Part shown: piece by piece, positions 15,502-23,195 of the stretch
Layout: every line of letters begins with the position of its first letter
Numbering within the stretch: the stretch's first letter is position 1
Assembly (NCBI RefSeq): GCF_018279705.1
Contig: NZ_CP036498.1
Location: 2,621,001-2,685,000, forward strand
Source of the DNA: Tardiphaga alba
GTDB taxonomy: Bacteria > Pseudomonadota > Alphaproteobacteria > Rhizobiales > Xanthobacteraceae
DNA length: 64,000 nt
Direction of reading: 5' to 3'
Made by a program: the position numbers and the translations under genes
Notes under the pieces: generated by a model
What the model saw: the letters and a program-made list of their open reading frames with translations, nothing else
The model's database searches: none
Told to the model about the DNA's origin: nothing

Positions 15502-15517
15502 TTTATCAGTTGCCGAA

Positions 15518-15534
15518 TTTCGGAAAATCGGAAA
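15518..15534. promoter_or_regulatory. Repressor/Cro operator O3
   Basis: TTTCGGAAAATCGGAAA, ending 10 bp before the Cro-like ATG and differing by one base from the left-operon operator at 13081. Occupation would block the early plus-strand promoter. Confidence 0.8.
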
Positions 15535-15544
15535 TATTGAGCCC

Positions 15545-15796
15545 ATGGAGCCAGCAAGCACGATCATCAAGCGTCTCGGCGGTGAAGCGAAGGTTTCGGA
15601 GATCACCGGCCTCGCGTTCACAGCGCCGTACCGATGGCAGCACGAGAAGGCCAAGGGCGGGACGGGCGGTCTCATACCGCAAACCCATCACCGCGCTCTG
15701 CTGGACTACGCCGAACAGAACAACATTCGTCTATCGGCAGAAGACTTTCTGCCTCCTCGTGCTCCTGCGTTGATTGAGCAAGCAGGTGCCGCATGA
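15545..15796 (+). CDS. Cro-like HTH protein
   Basis: An 83-aa protein. IIKRLGGEAKVSEITGLAFTAPYRWQ is the YdaS/Cro-type helix-turn-helix ('GG--KVAEI-G----AVYRW'), followed by GGLIPQTHHRALLDYA. It is the first gene of the plus-strand early operon, divergent from the S24 repressor, and its start lies 10 bp after O3. It should repress the repressor gene and favour lytic growth. The stop overlaps the next small gene as ATGA. Confidence 0.85.
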   Translation: MEPASTIIKRLGGEAKVSEITGLAFTAPYRWQHEKAKGGTGGLIPQTHHRALLDYAEQNNIRLSAEDFLPPRAPALIEQAGAA

Positions 15797-15888
15797 AGCG
15801 CACCATAGGCTTTGCCTCATTCGCTCGTGAGTTCCTATTCTGCGGTTCGGTCATCCTGATCGTCGCGCGCCTATTGGGTGCCGCATGA
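15793..15888 (+). CDS. Small membrane peptide
   Basis: A 31-codon frame: MKRTIGFASFAREFLFCGSV then ILIVARLLGAA. One hydrophobic helix. Overlapping ATGA junctions at both ends place it in the early operon and support translation. Function unknown. Confidence 0.5.
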   Translation: MKRTIGFASFAREFLFCGSVILIVARLLGAA

Positions 15889-15992
15889 CCGGCGCCTTTG
15901 TCTTCACGCTCAAATTCCTCGCAATGTGGACGATGGTTTCCATCGCTGCGTCTCTCGTCATCGGCCCGTACCTGAAGCGGAGGTTGGGATGA
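15885..15992 (+). CDS. Small membrane peptide
   Basis: A 35-codon frame (MTGAFVFTLKFLAMWTMVSI...) with a single membrane helix and a basic end (YLKRRLG). It is linked by ATGA overlap to the preceding and following genes. Pairs of such peptides often sit behind Cro-like genes in rhizobial prophages; role unknown. Confidence 0.5.
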   Translation: MTGAFVFTLKFLAMWTMVSIAASLVIGPYLKRRLG

Positions 15993-16294
15993 CGCAGACC
16001 GACATCCAGATTTCAGATCGCACTTCGGTGCCCCCCAAGGCCGACGTGCGTGTGGTGGTCGCAGCTCCCCCGGCGGCGACCGCCACAACTAATTCAGACG
16101 TCGCGAAAGACGGACGCGGCGCGCCAGCCCTTACGGGCAAGCCCTCCTTGGGCGTTTCCTCCCTAGACTTGCCGGCGGCGTCTTCGGGCGTCGCCGGTCT
16201 TTCTACGGACGACATCAGCAAGAACTCGATGACGTTCCGCGTCGCTGCTGCGAGCGAGACCATTTCGAATTCCACATCATCGGTTGGGGCGTAA
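15989..16294 (+). CDS. Low-complexity hypothetical protein
   Basis: A 101-aa frame rich in Ala, Ser, Thr and Val, without a recognised domain. The start overlaps the previous stop (ATGA), which argues that it is read. A minus-strand frame across the same region (from an ATG at 16299) also looks protein-like but has no ribosome site. I prefer the plus strand at moderate confidence. Confidence 0.45.
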   Translation: MTQTDIQISDRTSVPPKADVRVVVAAPPAATATTNSDVAKDGRGAPALTGKPSLGVSSLDLPAASSGVAGLSTDDISKNSMTFRVAAASETISNSTSSVGA

Positions 16295-16297
16295 ATC

Positions 16298-16906
16298 ATG
16301 GGCAAACCATCGCTCACGGGGACGGCTGCGGCAAATTTCGGGAGTGGCGGATCGTGCATGCCCGATCGAGTTTCGTGCACATTTTCGGCGGTGAGCATCG
16401 ATCTCACGCAGGTCGCAAAATCGAAATTTCCGCAGAAAACATGGGCACATCTGGCTTCTATGCTTGGCTTGCAAGAGCGAGCAGCGAAGTACCGAGTTTC
16501 CAACTCTCGCGCCTACACCGCGGATGAGATCAGGACGCTGCTTCAGTCCGAAGATGGTCTCGATTTCCTCGCGGCCATCATGGCCGATGCCGAGCCGAAA
16601 TGGTGGTGGTGGGCCAAGCAGGTGATGACCGTCGCCTCAATCAAGCGCCGGCGCCACGAGGACGAACAAGAAATCCTGAAACTGGAAACGAGCGCACCGG
16701 CCGAGACCGGCGCGCGCCGTCGCATCAAAGGTGCCCTCGATGCCAACCGAAATATCAAGGCCGCCGTCGACCGGGCTGAGACTGCCTTGGGCGTTCAGCG
16801 CCCGAACCTGGATAGCCGAGATGCTGATGCGGCGGGCGCAGGCGCTCGCCTATCGGGTCGCTCCGTGGCTCCGGCCAAGCGAGCCTACGCGGGGAGGGGA
16901 CGATGA
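16298..16906 (+). CDS. Hypothetical phage early protein
   Basis: A 202-aa protein. From about residue 35 it reads as a folded domain: FPQKTWAHLASMLGLQERAAKYRVSNSRAYTADEIRTLL, an HTH-like unit, then EPKWWWWAKQVMTVASIKRRR with four consecutive Trp. The last third is basic. The HTH-like segment and basic tail suggest DNA binding. Its stop overlaps the GcrA-like start as ATGA. ATG 16298 is the first start; the ribosome site is weak. Confidence 0.6.
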   Translation: MGKPSLTGTAAANFGSGGSCMPDRVSCTFSAVSIDLTQVAKSKFPQKTWAHLASMLGLQERAAKYRVSNSRAYTADEIRTLLQSEDGLDFLAAIMADAEPKWWWWAKQVMTVASIKRRRHEDEQEILKLETSAPAETGARRRIKGALDANRNIKAAVDRAETALGVQRPNLDSRDADAAGAGARLSGRSVAPAKRAYAGRGR

Positions 16907-17481
16907 GGGTTGAGACTGAGTTTAGAGCCGCTGCGAAGTGGACGCCGGAGCAAGACGAGCAGCTGAAGAAGCTGGTGATGTCGAACCGCTCGTTTCGCGA
17001 CGCCGTCACTGTCATCAATACGGAGCATGGGACCAGCTTTAGCCGCAGCGCCGCCATCGGGCGCGCTAACCGGCTAGGGCTTTGCAATCCCATGCCGAAA
17101 AGCGAGCAAGGCCTCCGCAAATCGCGCCGGGTCGAGAAAATCCTCGAGGCCAAGAAGAAGCGGCAGGACGCCCGCCCGCTGCGCGAGCCGAAGTTCAAGG
17201 CTGAGCCGGTCGAAGCGGCACCCGCATTTGCCGGCATGCTCGGTCTGTCGCTGCATGATCTTTTCGAGATGTCGGGCGACCGTCCGAACCAGTGTCGCGC
17301 CATCGAGGGCGATACGGCTGACGCCCTGTATTGCGGCGCCACGACACGTGCTGGCCGCGCTTGGTGCGATCACCATCATGGTCGTTTCACCACAAAGCCC
17401 GAACCGCGCCTCCGGGCTGCCGATGCCAGCCGTCGCGGTCGCAAGGTTTCCAACTATGTCGGGAGTCACGAAGCGGCATGA
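16903..17481 (+). CDS. GcrA-like cell-cycle transcription regulator
   Basis: A 192-aa protein. The N-terminal SANT-like DNA-binding part is KWTPEQDEQLKKLVMSNRSF ... SAAIGRANRLGL. The C-terminal sigma-interacting region has NQCRAIEGDTADALYCGATT and AWCDHHHGR, the Cys-rich signature of the GcrA family. In Caulobacter GcrA binds sigma-70 and activates promoters carrying methylated GANTC sites. A phage version could redirect host cell-cycle transcription or phage early promoters. It overlaps the DnaA-like HTH gene by ATGA. Confidence 0.85.
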   Translation: MRVETEFRAAAKWTPEQDEQLKKLVMSNRSFRDAVTVINTEHGTSFSRSAAIGRANRLGLCNPMPKSEQGLRKSRRVEKILEAKKKRQDARPLREPKFKAEPVEAAPAFAGMLGLSLHDLFEMSGDRPNQCRAIEGDTADALYCGATTRAGRAWCDHHHGRFTTKPEPRLRAADASRRGRKVSNYVGSHEAA

Positions 17482-18017
17482 CTGGCAAAGAGATCATCGC
17501 AAGGGTGCTGGCCGAGACCGGCGTGTCTGAAGAGCAGTTCTTCAGCAAGGACAAGACAGCGAAGCCGTTGGCGGCGCGCGTGATGGCTATCACTGAGTTG
17601 GCGGCCATCGGCATGTCGAACTCGGCGATCGGCCGCCTGCTCGGCAGGGACCGGACCACCGTCGGCTATTGGCGAGTCTCGGCTCGCCGTGATGTGCGCC
17701 GGGCCTATGCTCGCGCGTACCAGGATGCACGCCAGCCCGACCGGAAGCGCGCGGTGCTGGAGCAGACGCCGCTCCAAGTGCGTGTGAAGCGAAAGGCGAA
17801 ACGTCCGCCGCAGAAGCTTCGGCTATCGGAACTGATTTCGGATGACAGGGCGACGATCGTTAGATGCGAGCGACACACGTCCGCGCCGCAGCACCTGATC
17901 GAAGACGCTCGGCGCCGCGCGCTAGCTGCGAAGTCGCTGACGGCCGCGACGTTCGGTGATCCGCCACCGGGGTATTCCGCGCTCGATCGTCGTAAGATGT
18001 CGGAGGCTCGCGCCTGA
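17478..18017 (+). CDS. DnaA domain IV-like HTH protein
   Basis: A 179-aa protein (start set by the ATGA overlap). AARVMAITELAAIGMSNSAIGRLLGRDRTTVGYW resembles the C-terminal DnaA domain, where GRDHTTV recognises DnaA boxes, so this part probably binds double-stranded DNA. The rest is strongly basic (KRKAKRPPQKLRL) with no ATPase motif. It may bind origin-like sites or repress. It overlaps the next gene by TGATG. Confidence 0.75.
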   Translation: MTGKEIIARVLAETGVSEEQFFSKDKTAKPLAARVMAITELAAIGMSNSAIGRLLGRDRTTVGYWRVSARRDVRRAYARAYQDARQPDRKRAVLEQTPLQVRVKRKAKRPPQKLRLSELISDDRATIVRCERHTSAPQHLIEDARRRALAAKSLTAATFGDPPPGYSALDRRKMSEARA

Positions 18018-18418
18018 TGCCCAGGAAATCCCGTTGGAATACCGAAGCGCTTGACGAGCTTCGCGCTATGGCCGCGACCGGAATGGCTGTTTCGCAGATC
18101 TGCGATCGGTTGAATCTCACCGTGGAGAGTATCGTCGGCGCCGCGTCGTCGCATGGCATCAAGATCGCCCGGCACACTGCTGCCGAGCAAGAAGAGATAC
18201 GCGCTCGTCTACGCGCCAACGGCACCATCAAGAAGCGGAAGCAGCGCCAGAAGCATAAGACCGTCGATGAGACGCGCCTCGCTGCTGGTTTGCCGGCGGC
18301 AAGCAAGACGTCTCCGGCCTATCGCAACCAGCTGCCCGGCATCGGCGAGCGGACCAAGACCGAACTTCGCGCCATGCTCGCTGAAGCTGCCCGCAACACA
18401 GCGGAGATGTCCGTCTGA
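18017..18418 (+). CDS. HTH (GcrA/SANT-like) early protein
   Basis: A 133-aa protein: RWNTEALDELRAMAATGMAVSQICDRLNLTVESIVGAASSHGI is a helix-turn-helix of the same layout as the GcrA N-terminus. A very basic stretch (KKRKQRQKHK) follows. Third in a row of DNA-binding early genes with overlapping junctions. The target is unknown. Confidence 0.65.
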   Translation: MPRKSRWNTEALDELRAMAATGMAVSQICDRLNLTVESIVGAASSHGIKIARHTAAEQEEIRARLRANGTIKKRKQRQKHKTVDETRLAAGLPAASKTSPAYRNQLPGIGERTKTELRAMLAEAARNTAEMSV

Positions 18419-18450
18419 TGGGCGAGAACAAAACTAAAAACCTCGGGAGG

Positions 18451-18690
18451 TCAGGGCAGATGCACAAGCCTGATCTTGCCATTGTCGAGGCCGAACGTCG
18501 CCATCTTCTTTCTAGCCAACTGTTCCAAAAGGGGGCGGTTGCTATGGAAGTAACGGCTGGCCTGATCGCGGGTCTCGAAGTGTGTCGTCAGAGTACACCC
18601 AACCCGCTTGTTCCCGTCCATAATCTCAAAGGACCTGCACTGCGCATCGTCCTCGATCGGCTTCGTTCGAGTCGGCGTAATATAGATCAT
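18451..18690 (-). CDS. Hypothetical protein, antisense to the early operon
   Basis: A 79-aa protein (MIYITPTRTKPIEDDAQCRS...) with an RNA/protein-binding look: GNKRVGCTLTTHFETRDQAS then a basic C-terminus. No domain is recognised. The plus strand here has only an unconvincing frame (18418-18900). The ribosome site is weak; longer in-frame extensions reach 18915. It would be read against the early operon. Confidence 0.5.
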   Translation of the reverse strand: MIYITPTRTKPIEDDAQCRSFEIMDGNKRVGCTLTTHFETRDQASRYFHSNRPLLEQLARKKMATFGLDNGKIRLVHLP

Positions 18691-18800
18691 GCAAGGGGTT
18701 CCAAGGTGCTCGTCCGAGCGCGACCTGGGAGATCTCAGGTCTGTCCCACCGTACGCCTGGTATGTGTTCTTTGTGTGTGCATCGCCAGCGGCGTCCCGGA

Positions 18801-19034
18801 TCATGTGTCCGTTATCAGGTCGAACTCGTCGTGCATCTGGTGGCTGACGGTGATCGTCGCCCAACGCGCCAACTCTGGGTCCACCGAGCCGGGATCGTAG
18901 GCACCAAACGACCATTCGCCATCCTCATCCAGCGTCAGCGTTATGCTGCGGAGGCCCCGGCAGCCCGGGCGTCCTTGAATGCGCTGCAGGCCTATGGCCT
19001 CAAGTTCTTCGACTGTCTTTCGCGCTCGATGCAT
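18801..19034 (-). CDS. Hypothetical protein, antisense to the early operon
   Basis: A 77-aa acidic protein (MHRARKTVEELEAIGLQRIQ...) with CRGLRSITLTLDEDGEWSFG, likely a small alpha/beta fold. GAGGAG lies 7 nt before ATG 19034, a strong ribosome site, which makes it the more secure of the two minus-strand genes here. It lies 62 bp from the divergent methyltransferase start. Function unknown. Confidence 0.6.
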   Translation of the reverse strand: MHRARKTVEELEAIGLQRIQGRPGCRGLRSITLTLDEDGEWSFGAYDPGSVDPELARWATITVSHQMHDEFDLITDT

Positions 19035-19096
19035 TCGGCTCTCCTCGGCTACGAGAATGCTATGGCCGGCACCCGGTTCCAGCAAGCGAGGGCGGC

Positions 19097-19912
19097 ATGA
19101 GCGTCGAGACCTTCCTCAATGGCGAGGTGCAGCTAATCCATGGCGATTGCCTGGAGCATCTGCCGGCGCTTGGCCCGGTCTCCTGCGTCATGTCGGATCC
19201 CCCGTATGAAGCGCACATGCATGCTGCAAAGCGGGAAAAAAAAGTCTTTGGCGCGCAGCGGCGCATCCGCACTGATGGCCACGCCAACCCGCCGCCGGTG
19301 AATTTTGCGTCGATCGACGGCGTACGCGAGGTGGTCACCCAGCCGCTGGTCGAGATGTGCCAGGGCTGGTTCATCATGTTCTGCACGCCTGAGGGCGTGG
19401 CGCCGTGGCGTGACCAGATCGAATCGGCTCAGGCCAAATACAAGCGCGCCTGCATCTGGGTGAAGCCGGACAGTGCCCCGCAGTTCAACGGGCAGGGCCC
19501 GGCCATGGGCGCCGAGTGCTTTGTCACCGCCTGGTGCGGGCCTGGCTACTCGTCGTGGAACGGCGGCGGTCGGCGCAACGTCTTCACGCACCTGACCAAT
19601 GCCAGCGATCGGCATGGCGAGCATCCGACCGAAAAGCCGCTGTCGCTCATGCTCGAGCTCGTGGACCTGTTCACCCAGCCCGGTGACCTGATCCTCGACC
19701 CTTTCATGGGCTCGGGCTCGACCGGCGTGGCTGCCGTGCGGCTCGGCCGGCGCTTCATCGGCATCGAAAAGGATGCCCGGTACTTCGAAATCGCCTGCGA
19801 GCGCATCACAGACGCGGCCTCGCGACCTGACATGTTCATTGCGCCGCGCGCGGCTGCTGTGCGTCAGGATTCTCTCTTCGCATCTCTCCAATCAGAGGCA
19901 GCAGCAGAATGA
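19097..19912 (+). CDS. Beta-class DNA methyltransferase (adenine-N6 or cytosine-N4)
   Basis: A 271-aa AdoMet-dependent methyltransferase. The catalytic motif DPPY is near residue 34 and the AdoMet-binding LDPFMGSGSTG near 200, so the order is that of beta-class enzymes such as CcrM. HPTEKPLSLM precedes motif I as usual. It may protect phage DNA from host restriction or alter regulatory methylation. The site cannot be read from sequence; a GANTC or other specificity would matter because a GcrA-like gene is in the same operon. No partner restriction endonuclease is seen. It overlaps the cupin gene by ATGA. Confidence 0.9.
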   Translation: MSVETFLNGEVQLIHGDCLEHLPALGPVSCVMSDPPYEAHMHAAKREKKVFGAQRRIRTDGHANPPPVNFASIDGVREVVTQPLVEMCQGWFIMFCTPEGVAPWRDQIESAQAKYKRACIWVKPDSAPQFNGQGPAMGAECFVTAWCGPGYSSWNGGGRRNVFTHLTNASDRHGEHPTEKPLSLMLELVDLFTQPGDLILDPFMGSGSTGVAAVRLGRRFIGIEKDARYFEIACERITDAASRPDMFIAPRAAAVRQDSLFASLQSEAAAE

Positions 19913-20391
19913 GAATTCCAGCATTTGCAAAGAAATGGCTTTTCGGTCGGCTTCAGCGCGTCTCAAATGGTCGCCAGCCGGACTTTCTCATCGGCGGTGC
20001 GGAACAGCCGTACATGCGCCGCTGGTGGGTGATCCCGCGCAACAAGTGGTTCAACATCTATCTGCACCACTTCCTGCGCTCGGATGATGACCGGGCGCTG
20101 CACGACCATCCGTGGTGGAATGCGTCGGTGCTGCTCGATGGCCAGTACACCGAGCACACGATCTCGGCTGGCGGCGTCAATCACAAGGCCGTCTATTCGG
20201 CCGGCGCAGTAAAGCTTCGCGGTGCCAGCTACGCGCACCGTGTCGAGCTGACGAGCGGTCCTTGCTGGTCGCTTTTCATCACCGGCCCGTCTATCCGCAC
20301 ATGGGGCTTTCACTGCCCGCATGGCTGGCGGCCGTGGAAGGAATTCGTGGACGATCGCGACAACGGCAAGGTCGGGAGGGGTTGCGAATGA
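19909..20391 (+). CDS. Cupin-like phage protein
   Basis: A 160-aa protein. NIYLHHFLRSDDDRALHDHPWWNASVLLDGQYTEHT, later RGASYAHRVEL and SLFITGPSIRTWGFHCP, follow the RmlC-type cupin fold with His ligands in HDHP and AHRVEL. Similar single-cupin proteins are frequent in phage genomes near methyltransferases. The reaction is unknown. Confidence 0.75.
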   Translation: MRIPAFAKKWLFGRLQRVSNGRQPDFLIGGAEQPYMRRWWVIPRNKWFNIYLHHFLRSDDDRALHDHPWWNASVLLDGQYTEHTISAGGVNHKAVYSAGAVKLRGASYAHRVELTSGPCWSLFITGPSIRTWGFHCPHGWRPWKEFVDDRDNGKVGRGCE

Positions 20392-20804
20392 CCGATGGTC
20401 CGCGCGCTATTCCCATCTGCTGCAAGTGTAATCGCGAGAACGATCGCGGTCACCAGCGCTACTGCACGAAGTGCCATGCGGCGTATATGCGCGAGTGGCG
20501 GAAGACCCATCCGCTGAGCGACGAGGCCAAGCGGCGCGATATCAGCCGCTCCCATGCAGGCGAATACCGAAAGCGTGACCATCTCAAGCCTGAGCCTTGC
20601 CGCGTCTGCGGCGATAGCAAGGCCGAGATGCATCACCCTGATCATGAACTCCCACTAATGGTGGTTTGGCTATGTCGAAAGTGTCACCTGAGCTGGCATG
20701 CGTTCTGGCGTTCCGTGGCATGCGATGCGTGGAGCTTCTGGCAGAAGAAGGCCCGCGCGGATGGTGCTCAGCCTGCCGACGAGAAGCAAAAGAGGGTGGC
20801 GTGA
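20388..20804 (+). CDS. Zinc-finger / HNH-like protein
   Basis: A 138-aa protein with two zinc-binding parts: CCKCNRENDRGHQRYCTKC at the start, and CRVCGDSKAEMHHPDHELPL ... WLCRKCHLSWH in the second half. The second resembles the HNH-type zinc finger with the catalytic HH replaced or shifted (MHHPDH), so it may be an HNH nuclease or a binding protein only. The ATGA overlap with the cupin gene fixes the start. Confidence 0.7.
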   Translation: MTDGPRAIPICCKCNRENDRGHQRYCTKCHAAYMREWRKTHPLSDEAKRRDISRSHAGEYRKRDHLKPEPCRVCGDSKAEMHHPDHELPLMVVWLCRKCHLSWHAFWRSVACDAWSFWQKKARADGAQPADEKQKRVA

Positions 20805-20861
20805 TTCAGAGTATAGCGCCACGTGAAACAAATGCCGACCACCCAATGCTGAGCTATCGTC

Positions 20862-21164
20862 ATGTCGGATAACGTATGGCTGCCGAACGACTGGCAGGTT
20901 CATGGCGCGCAAAGGCGTGTGCTGCTCGCCTTCGTCTCGGCGCCCGCAGGCGTGATGACATTCGATCAGGTGATTGAAGCTGCTCGATCTGGTGCTCGCG
21001 GAGACAGCGTCGCACCACTCGCACGCCGCCATATCCGCCAGCTGAACACCAAACTCGGCCATCTCGGCGTCACCATCACATCTCGCTGGGGCGAGGGCTA
21101 CGAGATGCCCGCTGCCTCGCGCGAGATCATCCGCAACGCGATACAGCAGAGGCTCGCCGCATGA
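20862..21164 (+). CDS. Winged-helix DNA-binding protein
   Basis: A 100-aa protein. QRRVLLAFVSAPAGVMTFDQVI ... ARRHIRQLNTKLGHLGVTITSRWGEGYEMP matches the OmpR/PhoB-type winged helix: a recognition helix RRHIRQLNTKL followed by a beta-wing ending GEGYEM. No receiver domain. Likely a transcription regulator of early phage genes. Stop and next start overlap (ATGA). Confidence 0.8.
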   Translation: MSDNVWLPNDWQVHGAQRRVLLAFVSAPAGVMTFDQVIEAARSGARGDSVAPLARRHIRQLNTKLGHLGVTITSRWGEGYEMPAASREIIRNAIQQRLAA

Positions 21165-21457
21165 CGCCAGATCAATCGAACACCGGGGCGGCGCTCCCCA
21201 TCACCGACGACCAGGCCACCCACAGCTTCGCCAAGGAGCAGCTGAAGGCGTTTGTCGAGCGCATTGAGCATGTCGAGGGCGAAATCAAAGACCTGACCGA
21301 CGCGCGCAAGGACATCTACGGCGAACTGAAAGGCGCCGGATACGATGTGAAGGCGATCCGCACCATCGTACGCATGCGGAAACAGGACGCCAACCAGCGT
21401 GCTGAGCAGGAAACGATACTGGAAACCTATCTGCAGGCATTGGGGATGCTCGGCTGA
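21161..21457 (+). CDS. GapR-like nucleoid protein (DUF2312)
   Basis: A 98-aa helical protein. KEQLKAFVERIEHVEGEIKDLTDARKDIYGELKGAGYDVKAIRTIVRMRKQD is the DUF2312/GapR signature: two long helices with GYD-KA-R-I and a basic end. In Caulobacter GapR is a tetrameric clamp on overtwisted DNA ahead of replication and transcription complexes. A phage copy next to the replication gene suggests help in its own DNA synthesis. Confidence 0.9.
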   Translation: MTPDQSNTGAALPITDDQATHSFAKEQLKAFVERIEHVEGEIKDLTDARKDIYGELKGAGYDVKAIRTIVRMRKQDANQRAEQETILETYLQALGMLG

Positions 21458-22293
21458 TGGACGCGCTTGCACCAACCAAGAAGATCACCTCCAGCGACAT
21501 CCGTGTGGCGCTGATGAGCTATTACGCGCCGCCGTCGCATCGCGTGTTCTTCGAGGTATCCAACGATACAGGCGCCAAGGCGTCGCGCTGGATCGACGCT
21601 GTTGCGGTCGGCATCTGGCCGTCCACGGGACACGAAATCGTGGGCATCGAGATTAAGGTCTCGCGTTCGGACTGGCAGCGCGAGCTCAAAGAGCCCGCCA
21701 AGGCTCAGAGCTTGATGAAATACTGCACCAGATGGTTTCTGGCATGCCCCGACGGCATGGTGAAGCCGGACGAGTTGCCTGCGACTTGGGGCCTGCTGAC
21801 CTACAAGGATGGCGCTATTCGCTCGAAGGTGCAGGCAAAGCTGCTTGAGCCCGAGCCGTTGACGGCGGGCTTCATGATGGCCGTGCTCCGCAATGCCAAC
21901 GCCGTCGATATGGAGATGGTCCACAAGCTGGTGCAGCAAAGCAACGCCAAGCTGATGGCCGAGAACGAGGCTCGCATCTCGCGTGAGGTGCAGAACCGCG
22001 CCCGAGATATCGACAGCCGCCGGAAGCGCATCGACGAGATGGCGGCGAAGCTTGAGGCCGTGACGGGGGCTCACCCATCGGACTGGACGTTCGATGACGC
22101 CGCGCTCGGTGCCGCCTATCGATTGCTGAAGGCCACCGGGCTGCATGAGATCTCCGGCTGGGGCCAAACCATCCCAGGAATCCTATCGAACCTGAAGGCG
22201 GCAGAGGCATCTTTGACGTCATTTCAGGAGCGCTTTGCCGAGGTCGCGAGCGTTGCGACCGAGAAGAATATTGCAGGGACGACGGCAGCATGA
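21457..22293 (+). CDS. MmcB-like PD-(D/E)XK nuclease family protein
   Basis: A 278-aa protein. The N-terminal domain has RVFFEVSNDTGAKASRWIDAVAVG and GHEIVGIEIKVSRSDW, with the acidic residues and the EIKV step of a PD-(D/E)XK nuclease of the MmcB type. EPAKAQSLMKYCTRWFLACP follows. The C-terminal part is a coiled coil (about 160-210) and helical tail unlike MmcB, perhaps for a partner. It is probably used in DNA repair or recombination during phage replication; it precedes the replication protein. Confidence 0.75.
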   Translation: MDALAPTKKITSSDIRVALMSYYAPPSHRVFFEVSNDTGAKASRWIDAVAVGIWPSTGHEIVGIEIKVSRSDWQRELKEPAKAQSLMKYCTRWFLACPDGMVKPDELPATWGLLTYKDGAIRSKVQAKLLEPEPLTAGFMMAVLRNANAVDMEMVHKLVQQSNAKLMAENEARISREVQNRARDIDSRRKRIDEMAAKLEAVTGAHPSDWTFDDAALGAAYRLLKATGLHEISGWGQTIPGILSNLKAAEASLTSFQERFAEVASVATEKNIAGTTAA

Positions 22294-23195
22294 GCCTTTG
22301 GTGGCGCGCAGAATGTGGGTCTATCGACCATCCGAAGCTGCTGAAGCTCTCGGATGCGATGCATCGTGCCTGGTACACGCTGATGTGCGTGGCTGGCGCG
22401 AATGGTGGTGCGCTGCCGCCGACCGAGGATATCGCCATCCGCTTGCGCATGAATAAGGCCAAGGTGGCCGAATGGATCACCAAGCTGGTGCAGGCCGAGC
22501 TATTCGACAATGTCGATGGGGTTTTCGTGCCGCACAACTGGACCAAGCGCCAGTACAAGAGCGACAAGACGGACCCGACCGCCAGCGAACGAATGAAGCG
22601 TTACAGGCGTAACAAGCGTAACGGCGTTACGGTCGTTACGGATGGTAACGACAGTAACCAGTTACACACAGAAGCAGAAGCACAACCAAATCCAAAATCA
22701 GAGCAAAGCACAGCAGAGGCGCGCGAGCTTGATGAAATGGGTTTGAAGCAGGAAGGGATGCTGAGAGCAGCATTCACTGCGGAGTGCTCTGGCCGGGCCG
22801 TGTTCCCGGACATGTCGATCATCAAAACCTGGCTGCTCGCCGGCATCGCTTTGGCGACCATTTCCAACACGGTGACGCCGATCCTGCGCCGGAAGCAGGA
22901 CATGAAATCGCTGGTCTACTGCGACGCCGCGGTCCGAGAGGCTCATTCGAAAGCAGCGCCCCAAGGGCTACAGGTCGTTGTCGACATGTCGGGCTGGGTC
23001 GTTGTGATCGAGGGCACGCTTGAGGAAACCTGTTGGCAGCAGCATACGCGCGAGACCACCGGCCGACCGATGTTCATCTGCGACGTGATGCACGAAGGAC
23101 GGATGGTGCGCGGCATCAAGAAGCCCACGCCATTCCCTCCAGGCTTCAACGACTTCGGCGAACGGATTCCCCCATCAGCAGAGGATGCGGCATGA
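22290..23195 (+). CDS. Phage replication initiation-type protein
   Basis: A 301-aa protein. The N-terminal half is a winged-helix domain (SLWWRAECGSIDHPKLLKLSDAM ... LPPTEDIAIRLRMNKAKVAEWITKLV ... DGVFVPHNW). A basic linker with KRYRRNKRNG follows, then an acidic low-complexity stretch, and a C-terminal domain of mixed alpha/beta. Layout and place match lambda O-type or DnaT-like initiators that recruit host DnaB. The linker is encoded by an iteron-like repeat (22599-22665), as lambda ori lies inside O. No helicase or primase is encoded nearby, so host enzymes would be used. Confidence 0.75.
   Translation: MSLWWRAECGSIDHPKLLKLSDAMHRAWYTLMCVAGANGGALPPTEDIAIRLRMNKAKVAEWITKLVQAELFDNVDGVFVPHNWTKRQYKSDKTDPTASERMKRYRRNKRNGVTVVTDGNDSNQLHTEAEAQPNPKSEQSTAEARELDEMGLKQEGMLRAAFTAECSGRAVFPDMSIIKTWLLAGIALATISNTVTPILRRKQDMKSLVYCDAAVREAHSKAAPQGLQVVVDMSGWVVVIEGTLEETCWQQHTRETTGRPMFICDVMHEGRMVRGIKKPTPFPPGFNDFGERIPPSAEDAA
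22599..22665. repeat. Iteron-like GTTAC/GTAAC array, candidate phage origin
   Basis: Eight copies of GTTAC or its complement GTAAC, at 22599, 22608, 22617, 22625, 22634, 22644, 22653 and 22660, spaced 7-10 bp. They lie inside the initiator-like gene and are followed by an A-rich tract (22666-22720), which could unwind. The layout resembles lambda ori. Confidence 0.65.

Noticed and set aside
15958..16503. Minus-strand frame opposite the low-complexity early protein
   Set aside because: Its internal start at 16299 looks protein-like but has no ribosome site, while the plus-strand gene is linked by overlapping start and stop codons.
18418..18900. Plus-strand 160-codon frame after the third HTH gene
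   Set aside because: Unusual composition (VCVLCVCIASG, many Ser/Arg) and antisense to two more plausible small genes.
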